Below, piece after piece: positions 55,401-64,000 of a DNA stretch of 64,000 nucleotides. The translations under genes and the position numbers were made by a program. Each line of letters opens with the position of its first letter. The first letter of the stretch is position 1. Source of the DNA: Amoebophrya sp. A120 (taxonomy: Eukaryota; Sar; Dinophyceae; Syndiniales; Amoebophryaceae). The notes below the pieces were generated by a model, which worked only from the letters and a program-made list of their open reading frames with translations, was not told the DNA's origin and did no database searches. The stretch is from assembly GCA_905178155.1 (NCBI GenBank), contig CAJINV010000005.1:8959222-9023221 (forward strand), read 5' to 3'.

Positions 55401-58400
55401 CGGACTTACCTTAAGAAAAAAATTTGCGATGCATGGCCGCAACTACTACGGGCACGATACTTTTGCAGTTCATACGTGGCATCTGTTTGCAGGAATCCCG
55501 AATCTCGCTGATTTTCCACATCCGCAGAAACTCGACTTATGCAAGAAAAAAGCTGTGTAAGTGTAACTCTGTAATGCAGAAAATGTAACAGAGTTACATC
55601 TGTCATGCCAGACAGCCATGCAGTCCTCATTTCATGTGTGTTTTCCCTTACAAACCCTGCATGACAGACATTCTCTGTCATGTAGAGCAAACTTGTGATG
55701 CTGTCAGCCAAAGAAAGTTACACTAACACAGTTTTTTTCTTGGATACGATCCCCCGGTCGACTAACAAGGGAGCGGCTGTTTTTTAATATTGTGCATAAT
55801 GGAATTCAGAAGTATACGAGCGTAGAGCGAAAAACTAATTTTTCTATCATACTAGCAAAAGTACACTAGCAGTCGTGGTCTCTCGACACATACAAGGTGA
55901 GGACCTGCCACAAGACACCTGCAACTACCACGATTTTTACCTTGTTTACAACAATCGCAACACAATTATAAAACCATGAATTTAAAAAATCTTTATCTAG
56001 AGGACACTGATAAAAAGTACTTATCGTCATCGGATCTTGTCCCACCAATGCCAGCACCAGTTCCCACAAAAACTTCAGGTCGCTGCAGTACTCGCTCCCG
56101 CTGTAACTTTGCAGCGACAGCGAGTACACCTCGAAGGCCAGGCGGTCGATGGTCATAAAGGAACTCCGATTGAACAGTTCCGCGATATCGCGCTCGATCT
56201 GCAAGTTCTGGTGCAAATTCCCCGTCGTGTTCGGCTGCACCAGTAACGCCGAAGACCTACCTGCGCCGCCGTTTGCACTAGTTCCCCCGCCCGACAGGAC
56301 CACGCCCTTCTGCCGGCTGGCCTGATTCCCCACCGCGGGGGCTCCCCCGGAGAGGTTCAGCAAAAAATCCGTGCCCAGGTCGTTCCCGGCCCGGATCTGC
56401 TCGATGATCTTTTTTTTCATCGTGTTCCACTGGTAATTCAACTTCGCGGAGGATTTTGCGTTGGCCTTGTAGAAGCTGTCCTTCATCGATTCTTCGATGC
56501 TGCTAGTCAGCGTGTTGTGCAATTCGTTCAAAAAAGACTGCGCCACCACGGGCCCCCGCCCAGTTCCCTCCGTCGCTTCGTCCTCTAAAACGTCGTCGTG
56601 TAGTAAGTCAAACCGGGAAGAAGCTGTTCCACCCCGAGCGGACCCTTTGGTTTGAAACTGCAGCTCGTCATGTTCCTGTCCCGGGTAGGTTCCGTCTTGC
56701 TCCAACTGGTGAGGCGCATCGAAGTCGATTTGCTGCAGCAGCTGCAGGCCCGAAAGCTCGCGGTCCTGGTAGTCCGTCCGGGAGTCTTGCAGAAGTCGGT
56801 GCAGCTGTTTAGTAGTAGGAAAAGGAAGGCTTTTCCTTTTGCATTCTGGTTGTTGAAAAAAGTGCACGAATCACAACTGTATCATTTTTTTTTCTCATGA
56901 GGAGAACTACCCCACGTCAAAAACGCCCCATATGCAGCAGGACAGTGCAGGTTGAAAAGTGGATGAGAAACGACCCAATTTTCCAACATCGCTACCTACA
57001 AGTACAAGAGCCTCGACTTGAAAAATCAAACGATGCGACGGAGAAGCATAATATTACGTGAGTACAACTTCAAACATGAAATCAGTACAAAAATCTACCT
57101 TCGACTTGTTCGAGGCCAAGCCACTTCCCGCGCCCACCCCGAGCGGCACCGAACCAGCGCCGCTCCCGGCGCCACCGCCCAGTCGCGTGCTGTCGCGGAC
57201 TATCAAAAGCAAATATGTCTGGGTCTGGAAGGATGTATTACTTGTAATGCTGCATTTGGATCCTGAAAAAATCTGTATTGCAGGAGAAGCAAAAGATATG
57301 CGTTTTTTGCTACTCGGAGGGGGCATTTCTCATGCAGTATCGGCATCAGAAAGCCGTCACAATAGCTGTGATGCTCGCGCATGCATCACAGACCTCGCCG
57401 GTGATGCAAAATGTGCATGACAAACTTCCAGACCCAGACACTTTTGCAATCCATAAGGACATCTTGGGAAAACTTCGCCAGCCCTTCCGCGATCACATTC
57501 TGCACGTGCAGGCTATGGAGCTGTCAGGATCGAAATCGACAAAGTTGAAATGCTTTGTCATGCATAGAAAGGATGCCCGTTGTAACCCAGTTTCCAAGAT
57601 GCGCATGACAAATTTGGGTAGCGCCGGAATCCAGTTTGTAATGCTGCTCCGGTAAGGAAGACGCCTTTTGTCGTGCTACTTTAGCAGCTCTATGTCTACA
57701 ACCCCTCGACAGGCTTACTGCCTCCCTTGCCTACTCTGCAAGAGAGGCATTTTGTGGGTTGCATTTTATGCATTACAAACTATTTCAACTTTGACGATTT
57801 CAGTCCTGACGCTTCCATACAGATCGTTTGCCAAGTAGTTGCGGTTTCGCAGCCGCTCGTGCCCGTCCTGAAACAGTTGTATGAAATGCAAAAATGTCTG
57901 TGTCTGGAATGTTGCCGGATTTGTGATGCATATTTTGCATGGCCCAGGATGTCTGTAATGCACGACCTAGCATCACAGATTTTTAGTGGGCTTCCTGATG
58001 CCTACTCCGTATGACAAATGCCCTCCCCGCGTAGCACAAACTAGACTCCTCTCGCTGGTCATGCAATACAGATTTTTTTTTACCTTCCAAAGACAGCATC
58101 ACAAGTTCCAACCTTCCAGACCCAGACATTTTTACATTTGATAAGTTGGGATAAAGAACAGCTCGGGTTGCTGCTCTGGACGGACGTGTTATTCCCCTGC
58201 TGCCGCGAAGCTGGGTTCCTCCCCCTGGAAGAGGAGGACTTGTGGACGGAGGACGTGTATCAAATGCAAAAACGTCTGGGTCGGGAAGGTTACCAGGTTT
58301 GTCATGCATCTTTTGCATGACTCAGAATGTCTGTAATGCATGATCTAGCATCACATATTCTTAAAGGCCTTACTGATCGATGCCTATCCCGCGTGACAAA

Positions 58401-58948
58401 TGCCTTCCCCGCGTGGCACAAACTGGGCTCCTCTTGCCGGTCATGCAATACAGATTTTTTTAGAATCCGGAGTCCGCATCACAAGTTGCAATCTTCCAGA
58501 CCCAGACATATTTGCAGTTCATAACGTGAACAGAAACTGCTGGCCGGAGGAAGCGTTTGAATTGCGCTGGTTCCGTTCGTAGAGCGCTTCCATATGAAAT
58601 GCAAATATGTCTGGGTCCGGAAACTTGTAATGCTTAAAGTGAATCATAGACGCACTGCAATACGCAGCTGCACATGACAAATTTTTCGGCTGCCATGTCT
58701 TACGTTTTCCGCATGGCAGACTGCGTTTTTGCATGACAGGTAAGAGGGCCATTTCCTGCCTATGCAACGCAGATTCTCGAGTCATGCCAGACAAGCATGA
58801 CACACTTTCATCCTTCCAGACCCAGACATATTTGCAATTGATATTCCAAAGTCGTTTGCATTCTCTTCAGCGGCTTCGACGGTTGGGAGGAACCGCTGGC
58901 GCCGCCGTTCGGCAGCGTACCAAAAACCGACTGCGGGGGAGGCGCCAT
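49416..58948 (-). CDS. Nucleoporin Nup93/NIC96-like protein, many exons
   Basis: Starts MAPPPQSVFGTLPNGG at 58948. Early exons: 58948-58844, 58587-58524, 58252-58144, 57874-57820, 57508-57456 and 57195-57099. Large exons are about 56845-56050 and 50841-49928, and the last exon is 49737-49416. Seventeen introners interrupt it, alongside GT-AG introns (49927-49738 and 54054-53785, both joining in frame). The Nup93 call rests on several alpha-solenoid segments: LNYQWNTMKKKIIEQIRAG, IRFLVFHALRVDSPEMLRYL, LLFLSLQYAKGLRAL, RSSITIHLAVTLAKAHVLDF and NPYVDEIVNYSNQLFDVSEQ followed by LNYIQIL. The C terminus ILRQRLLQVQNFLSKNGHIS resembles the Nup93 ending (LR...l..faG.I.y). Nup93 is a core linker of the nuclear pore inner ring. 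The N terminus has Gly/Ser/Gln-rich low complexity, where Nup93 has a flexible linker. No paralogue motif was seen that would favour Nup107 or an exocyst subunit, but those were considered. Confidence 0.6.
50847..51055. mobile_element. Introner E1 (family E), copy 2
   Basis: Flanking repeat CTGCA. Interrupts the Nup93-like gene between LNYIQILQ and PFDRKYAYLRIL. Confidence 0.85.
51100..51307. mobile_element. Introner E2 (family E)
   Basis: Perfect flanking repeat AAACA. Removal joins NYSNQLF to DVSEQLNYIQ. The repeated block ends inside it at 51158. Confidence 0.9.
51355..51607. mobile_element. Introner A11 (family A)
   Basis: Flanks GGTTT / GGTAT. Separates AHVLDFDKEKY from NPYVDEIVNY. Confidence 0.85.
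51936..52144. mobile_element. Introner E3 (family E)
   Basis: Flanks GAGAG / GAAAG. Removal joins KLLFLS to LQYAKGLRALKNR. Confidence 0.85.
52204..52465. mobile_element. Introner A12 (family A)
   Basis: Perfect flanking repeat TTCAA. Removal joins DVANFLN to TTKQSQFQLDD. Confidence 0.9.
52644..52952. mobile_element. Introner F2 (family F)
   Basis: Perfect flanking repeat CATGA. Removal joins EYQEKIM to SIIEWTDARKSGG. Confidence 0.9.
53115..53323. mobile_element. Introner E4 (family E)
   Basis: Perfect flanking repeat (CTCAC on the coding strand). Removal joins FPFEDTSL to TLQEEQYHIPNF. Confidence 0.9.
53382..53660. mobile_element. Introner B15 (family B)
   Basis: Perfect flanking repeat CAACT. 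Removal joins NGAVFREL to CLKLILGEDF. Confidence 0.9.
54082..54290. mobile_element. Introner E5 (family E)
   Basis: Flanks TGTGA / TGTGG. Removal joins LGSGIH to RMWGNEAG, which then meets a GT-AG intron. Confidence 0.85.
54339..54600. mobile_element. Introner A13 (family A)
   Basis: Perfect flanking repeat GGAGT. Removal joins TSVSLEHS to VVATIESALG. Confidence 0.9.
55320..55474. mobile_element. Introner D4 (family D)
   Basis: Perfect flanking repeat CGTGG. Lies upstream of the exon reading TAEQDICSLLINYGMIIWDD. Confidence 0.9.
55538..55746. mobile_element. Introner E6 (family E)
   Basis: Ends TATGCAAGAAAAAAGCTGTG and CAGTTTTTTTCTTGGATA; flanks CGACT / CGATC. Separates LVSRPGD from VSADVENQRDSG. 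Confidence 0.85.
57201..57455. mobile_element. Introner A14 (family A)
   Basis: Flanks CGGAC / AGGAC. Removal joins KFSQDV to LDSTRLGGGAG. Confidence 0.9.
57514..57819. mobile_element. Introner F3 (family F)
   Basis: Flanks CAGGC / CAGAT. Removal joins NYLANDL to HVQNVIAEGL in frame. Confidence 0.85.
57880..58143. mobile_element. Introner A15 (family A)
   Basis: Perfect flanking repeat AGTTG. Removal joins CSLSQ to LFQDGHERLRN. Confidence 0.9.
58258..58523. mobile_element. Introner A16 (family A)
   Basis: Perfect flanking repeat ACGTG. Removal joins GQQFLFT to SSVHKSSSS. Confidence 0.95.
58593..58843. mobile_element. Introner A17 (family A)
   Basis: Perfect flanking repeat TTCCA. Removal joins KRMQTTLE to ALYERNQRN, the first junction of the Nup93-like gene. 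Confidence 0.95.
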
Positions 58949-61480
58949 GGTTGGTGTTCGTTGTTGCACCACTTGTCGTTGCGGAGGAGAAACTTACTTC
59001 GGAGCAGCTCGGGGGGCAAAAGATGCTCGGGAAATTATTGGTTGTTTTCCTATGCGTGTGGCATTAGGCTTTTTTTAGAATTAATACGGATACTGTCGCG
59101 GGAACATGAAATCGCAACCCATTCATCTTCACGAGCGGTGCATCATGTTTTGCGCGCTACCAGAAATGAATGAAACTCGAAGTAGAAGTTCTCTATCAGG
59201 GATGAATGCTATGCCGCTAGTAATTCATTATCCGTGGACTACAACTTCTTTACTGGCTAGGTAGAAAGAGAAAATATGAGTCCATTTCTATTTCCATTTC
59301 TCCTCTGATGTGTGTCGCTGGAAATAAGGAACAGAACAAATTTGTACGAATAAGCTGCGTGGAAATATTAAAACCACAAAATTTATTGGAACTAGAAGAA
59401 CTATCCCAAATGGAGCGCCGACGACCTAGCAGCGTGCCTGCCTACAGAATATTAAAGGCGGCCCTGCTCTAGGTGAGCGTTTAATTTCTTCAAAAGTAGG
59501 AACCGCGGTGATTGTAAAAAGGACCACACCGGATGAACTTTTTGAGCAAAAATAAGCTATTGCATCTTTATTTTACAAAAATTTTAGAAGAACCAAGACG
59601 AGAAGTTTTTGATTCCAAGCTCGGCTCTGGTGCTGAACGGGATCTGATCATCTTTCTGGAGCTCTGCGTCGAAATAAATAAACCAAACATTCAAAAATGA
59701 ACTGTGAAGGAGGACTAACTGCAGCAAAAGGATCTTCGATTTGCTGCACTGAAGGATTTACTCGCATCTACGGGTCAGCACAAGTAGAAAGAGTCGGGGT
59801 TTTATTGATCACAACAGGGAGAAGTCGTGGCAGTATCGAGTTATTTCCATCTTGTTCCCTTTGGTTTTACCAGCTGATGATTGCTCGAGCTTGTGGATTT
59901 AGTCGTGAGTTGTACTGCAAAAGCTCGTCTTTGATCGACACTTCTTCATCGTGATCTGATGTATCGGAAGAACTACTTATAAAAAAAAAGTGCGTTGTGC
60001 AACACGAAAGAACTTTATTTTTTCCGCGAACAAACAGCACCATCCGTCTGGACCAATGGCCCGCCATAGTACCCACAGAAACTTCCAACCCAGTTTTGGG
60101 AGCGCAGAACCTCCGCCGGGGGCTGCGAAACAGATACAAGTTGAGATACAAGTAGAAATGATACAGGGTTCGTCTAGTGCGAGTGAGATTATCAATCGAA
60201 ACGTGGTTCTTTTATCCCGAAGTATTTTATTCCGGAAATATTATCCCTTTTGTTGCATTTCCTTCCATGCTCGGGTGGTTAAAATTCCAGCATTCCATTT
60301 GTAGTTCAAACAGAAGTCCTCTTCTCTATGAAGTGGAATCAACTGGCGCGTTTTGTCTGCGACAGGCTGAAGTCTTTTCCTAACTTTATTGATTCCCTAA
60401 TACTTCTTCCCGAACCGGACCTGAGCTGCAGTCTGTCCATTACGACGTAGTACATGGGTAGAAGTAGAAACTCCATTGGTTTCATCTGTGGACTTGCTTC
60501 ATCACATACAAATTTCATTGCGCAACAGGATAGAAGTACTGTGGGACGGTGATTCAACATTATCATATGTTCAGTTGCATTTTTACATAGGACCAGTGGT
60601 TTGCGAAGTTCTTCTTGAAAGCAAGACAGACTCTTTACTAAAAAAATGGTTGTGTACAGTGTGAAGACATCTCTCTGCTGAGGGGTAAAGATGAAATTTC
60701 TGCTAAAAGTATTATAAAATAGTCAAAAGTTGTAAGCAGTGCCAATAAAGTGTCGCGTGAAGAAGATCACTGATAATTTATTAATCGAAGGAGGAAACAA
60801 CGCCAGATCATGCAGCAGGAAGGCCAACGTCCCATCCTGCGTGCGAGTTCGGTGGATTCCTCGAAACAAACTGCTCCACGAAAGCATGAATTTTTCTTCA
60901 CTTTTTCTACATACTGATATTGCGCCAGCAAAGATGTAGAAATTTGCTTTTCACCTAGACTACCGAGGATGCCCTACTAGCACAGATGGTGCACAACAAG
61001 CACAACATCCCCGTTCCAAACCCAAAGCTCCTCTAGACTTGCGGGAGCCCGCTCTCCGCCTCGTGTTGATATCAGCCAGAAAAAAAGGGCCTGTGAAATA
61101 GCTTTTGTGCATCGATTTCCATGCTAAAAACGTAGTTGTGCCGCATCATAATCGGCGTCAAAATTTATGAAGAAGGCGTTCCTCGAGTGAGACGCAACTG
61201 CTTTTGTAACATACAACTCATGCGTTGAAACTCTGAAAGAACAATGTGAACGACACAAAAACGACCCACAGGCATGTACTGACGACTTTTTCCGTCCGAT
61301 AGATCGCATTTGCCGTTATCAGGCGTGAGATTCCCCTTTCCCAGTACGGAATCCATCGCGGCGCTTTTGTTTTCCACCGTCGCGTTGTTGACGACCTGTT
61401 GTTTACTTAAGAAGTTTTTTCCTTCTTGATCTTGTTCAAGCACGAGCACAAGTTCGCACACTAGGCACAGACGTGTTCAC
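58949..61480. other. Gene-poor AT-richer interval
   Basis: Presumably contains the promoter of the Nup93-like gene at its left. Short frames occur (for example 59697-59954 plus, 61165-61461 minus), but I saw no motif, introner or paired splice sites that would support a gene. Confidence 0.5.
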
Positions 61481-61482
61481 AA

Positions 61483-61840
61483 TGCAAAGAAATTGCGCAT
61501 GACAAAGTGAAACTTTCAGATCAAGTAAACGTAAGTACGTCTTCCTGACCACCGTTCCAGGTCGTGAACGATTTTTCTCCCGACATCACAGCAGCGTTGA
61601 CCCCCGAAGGCAAGACCTTTTTGGAGATTTTTGAAAAACTCTGTAAAAAAAGAATCTTGTGATGCAAAACAATGCAAAGAAACTGTGCATGACAACATCA
61701 AACTTTCAGATCAAGTAAACCTAAGTACGTTTTCCGCAACCCCGTTCCAGACCGTAAAGCATTTTTCGCCCGAAATCACAGCACCAACCCCCTCCGAAGC
61801 CAAGACCTTTATTTGGAAGATTTTTGACAAGCTCTGTACT
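61483..61840 (+). repeat. Tandem duplication of an exon with its upstream intron, unit about 188 bp
   Basis: Both copies have ATGCAAAGAAA, then CTTTCAGATCAAGTAAAC, then an acceptor GTTCCAG. The exon follows: copy 1 (from 61562) reads VVNDFSPDITAALTPEGKTF and ends EIFEKLC, copy 2 (from 61752) reads TVKHFSPEITAPTPSEAKTF and ends KIFDKLC. Each is followed by GT. Protein similarity is kept while many bases differ, which suggests both are or were translated. The host gene is not identified. Confidence 0.6.
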
Positions 61841-62185
61841 GTGTATGTTAGTAAGCATGTTGCGACACTGCACGACAAAGTCAGCATACTAACTTGCTTC
61901 ATTTCACCTTCGCAAGGACCACAAAGTGGTCACACGCCATTAAGTACGCATGACAAACCTCCGCTATACCTTTCCCTCCCCTTCGCCGCAGCCATGGAGT
62001 GCCGTGAGTGGTGGCGAACCAGAACAAGCAAGCGCAGCTTGGGTGTCGTGCGAGTGCGTCGGAGCCTGATATTAACGAAGAGGAATTGTTCGTAATGTCT
62101 GGTCTGCGAACAATCACACTCGTAGACGCAAAACACCCAAGTATACACAAAAAAACGCACTGGACATGTGTCTACTTTCTATTCT
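61841..62185. other. Uncertain region between plus-strand exon pair and minus-strand gene
   Basis: May hold downstream exons of either gene. A minus frame (62150-61899) and a plus frame overlap here and neither is favoured. Confidence 0.3.
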
Positions 62186-64000
62186 TACCTCTTCTCCTAC
62201 CGCCTGTTCCTTGTCCCAACCAGATTCCGCCATCGTTCCGTAAGACCCCGCCAGTTTGTCCTCTTCAAAACCACTTTGCTGCTCCTTTCCCCGTATCAAA
62301 TGCAAATATGTGTGGGTCTGGAAAAGTGCAACGTTTGTCATGCACGTTTTGCATGACGCATGAGGTCTGTGATGCATGCCCTGGCATCACAGATTCTGTG
62401 AGATCTTTGCGATGCCTTTTCCGCATGAGAAACTGCCTCTTGGCTTGCTCAAAAGTGGACAGCTATCTTTGTAATCATGCAACACAGGGCTTTGCATGAT
62501 TCAGACTTAGCATGACAAGTTGTACTCTTCCAGACCCAAACATATGCAATGCATACCCCGCCTCGGCGATCCGTAGTTTATTCTGTGTAAAAACGCCCCC
62601 ACCCCAGAGCTGTCATGCAAGTCTGCATGCCAAGAAAGTTTCTCGTGCGGAGCCCCATAAGAAGCATTTTCTAGTCGTGTTTATTTGGAATTTGTGATGC
62701 TAAAATCAGCCTGATATGCTAATTCTGTGATGCTTCTAAACTACCTCGACAGGATTACACGACGAGGACAGACTTGCCATGCGAATGAAACAAACAAAGC
62801 TGACTAATTTGCCTAGCAGATTCCGTATCTTGACTCTGGTGTGGGGACGTTTTTACTCAGGATATAGTTTCTGTTTCCACCGCCATCACCTTTGTAGTAC
62901 CGAAAGCAGATCGCGAAGATCCGGCGAATATCAAATGCACATATGGCTGGGTCTGGAAGAATGCAGAGGTTTGTGATGCAGCTTTGGCATGACCAAGAAG
63001 GTCTACCATGCACGCCCTAGCATTACAGGTTTTGAGAAGGTCTCCTAATGCGTAACCCGCATGACAAAGCCCTTTTTTCGGTGGCGCGAAATATGCACCT
63101 TTTGGTTTACATGCATGACAGATTTTTGTGTGATGTGAAATGCGCATCACAAGTTCGCATCTTTCCAAAACCAGACATACTGATACTTGCACTGCATAGC
63201 GAAAGATTCCATGGTACCAGCAAAAGAAGACGAACACCAAGATATCAAAAGAAAAAATCCCCCGCCCTCCCCATATCGAAAAGGACACTCGTGGTGCTGG
63301 ATATGCGTACACAAATCAGATTTGTCTTGCAGTAGAGAACTGCAGGCATATGCCAACCCTGGGAAGCGAGGGTCTTGACCACATAGGCGCCGAGCATTAC
63401 AAAGGTCCACACTGCAGACCCAACAGCATCACAAACCGCCTGCTCAATGCGGCGCAGGCTGTGCAATTGCCTCCTTGCAAGACAGATACGATTTGTGGCC
63501 ACAAATCAGCATTGCAAATTCTCTGTGGCTTCCTTTTCGATATGGGGAGGGGGGGAAATTTTTCTTTACGATACAGTACTGGCGCTGCGGCGAAAATGCC
63601 AAAGTGTAACGCCCATGGATGCTTCTGCACGAACCGCGCCAAGTCCTGCATGTCGGCTGGATTGAAAGTGTGCACGTTGAAAGTTTCTTCCCTGTACTTT
63701 GTGCTCCCGGGGCGGGTGGACCTGCTTCTTTCCGAACTGGAGTTTCCCTTGTTCATCCCGTGGTTTCCAGAGGATTCTTCTAAACCGTAGCCGTACTGCC
63801 CTTGTCCTCCGGCCTCCCCCGGACTGGTGGTAGAAGCCACAGCGGAAGAAGAAGCCGAAGTGGTTACTTCTAGCAAGGTTCTACTTTCGTCCGCTGCAGC
63901 ACGATCATCACCGGTCGTAGAGATGACTTGTGGTTCTGAGCTGGCGACTTCTGGTCCGTGAGTCTCAAACTCGGTCACCGCTACACTTTGCTCGTCGGGT
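62186..64000 (-). CDS. Single-span membrane protein, 5' end beyond the window
   Basis: Exons (minus): from the right edge to 63574, then 63237-63199, 62923-62865, 62573-62556 and 62288-62186. The last ends EQAVGEE at a canonical donor (GAG|GTAAGA), so at least one more exon lies downstream. Joins after introner removal are APVL-VFVFFCWYHGIFR-RIFAICFRYYKGDGGG-NRNY-GSPRRG-KEQQSGFEEDKL. The hydrophobic stretch FGIFAAAPVLVFVFFCWYHG is the only clear membrane span. It follows VHTFNPADMQDLARFVQKHP and precedes a basic RRIFAICFRYYK. The N-terminal side is Ser/Thr/Ala-rich and disordered, and the tail is acidic. I do not recognise the family. The exon reading GSPRRG is only 18 nt. Confidence 0.55.
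62294..62555. mobile_element. Introner A18 (family A)
   Basis: Perfect flanking repeat CCCCG. Right end shortened to CCCAAACATATGCAATGCATA. Confidence 0.85.
62579..62864. mobile_element. Introner B17 (family B)
   Basis: Perfect flanking repeat TAGTT. Together with A18 it leaves an exon of only 18 nt. Confidence 0.9.
62929..63198. mobile_element. Introner A19 (family A), diverged
   Basis: Perfect flanking repeat GCGAA. Left arm TATCAAATGCACATATGGCT; right arm has decayed to CCAAAACCAGACATACTG. Confidence 0.85.
63243..63573. mobile_element. Introner C7 (family C)
   Basis: Left end TATCAAAAGAAAAAATCCCC, right end AATTTTTCTTTACGATA; flanks drifted. Removal joins AAAPVL to VFVFFCWYHG across the membrane span. 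Confidence 0.85.

Noticed and set aside
49416-58948. Nup107/Nup84 or an exocyst-type subunit as the identity of the large minus-strand gene.
   Set aside because: Some helical segments could fit, but the order of segments and the C-terminal LRQRLLQVQNFLSKNGHI match the Nup93 ending better. It remains a motif-level judgement.
1-64000. Dinoflagellate spliced-leader genes, tRNA and rRNA genes.
   Set aside because: I looked for the spliced-leader 3' word TTGGCTCAAG and for tRNA-like cloverleaf arms and noticed none. A proper tRNAscan and Infernal run could still find something.

Overview
Kind of genome. This is nuclear DNA from a protist that I infer to be a dinoflagellate-lineage alveolate, most like the parasitic Syndiniales genus Amoebophrya. 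The reason is architecture, not a marker gene. Almost every recognisable gene is split into small exons by 140-330 bp repeats with terminal inverted repeats (introner elements). Most begin TAT and end ATA, and most sit between 5-bp direct repeats. Deleting one element plus one 5-bp copy rejoins the reading frame at almost every site I checked by hand. Most elements offer no GT-AG at their edges, while a few ordinary GT-AG introns also occur. Invasive introners and non-canonical introns are published features of Amoebophrya. I saw no rRNA, tRNA, CRISPR array or spliced-leader gene.

Introner families, named here by their outer ends: A (TATCAAATGCAAAAATGTCT), B (TATCCTGAGTAAAAACGTCC), C (TATCAAAAGGAAAAATCCCC), D (TATCCTGTGCAAAAGTATCG, or TATGCATTGC at the other end), E (TATCCAAGAAAAAAACTGTG), F (TATGGAAGCGTCAGGATCGA) and G (TATGCGAGTACACAACTCCC). 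All share an internal vocabulary of GCATGACAAA, GCATCACAAAT and TTGTAATGC words.

1-13.8 kb, GC-rich, plus strand. A 330-aa unknown protein in three exons, whose second introner has swollen to 1 kb around a purine-rich microsatellite. Then a membrane protein with both a GT-AG intron and an introner, and an 86-bp repeat array. Then the most striking locus (6561-13779): a mobile-element polyprotein joining an SF3-type helicase, a family-A-like polymerase of the kind called TV-Pol in mobile elements and virophages, and a zinc-ribbon DDE transposase of the IS1595/Merlin type. It carries one frameshift, a 970-bp insertion and one introner.

13.8-22.9 kb. A 91-bp tandem repeat, a multi-pass membrane protein with seven introners, and a 190-aa unknown protein with four introners, both on the minus strand. 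Small doubtful genes follow.

23.2-32.5 kb, minus strand. One very large gene made of at least four tandem kinase-like modules of about 530 aa. Every module has an old, decayed introner at the same place in the domain, and most modules have lost catalytic residues.

32.9-35.6 kb. Poor in genes; holds a GC-rich 1.2 kb stretch between 31-bp direct repeats, with a cluster of ACTAGT-type words.

35.6-59 kb, minus strand. An EEP-family nuclease gene (CCR4/Angel/PDE12-like, 12 exons, 11 introners) and a nucleoporin Nup93/NIC96-like gene (17 introners). The stretch 36.6-43.9 kb is repeated at 43.9-51.2 kb. The two copies meet at a single N, and each cuts one gene in its second copy. Removing one unit gives two intact genes, so I read this as an assembly duplication.

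59-64 kb. A gene-poor AT-rich interval, a tandemly duplicated exon pair on the plus strand, and the 3' part of a single-span membrane protein gene that leaves the window at the right edge.

Limits. Everything is read by eye. Family names rest on motifs and have not been checked by any search. Small exons and first exons may be missing.
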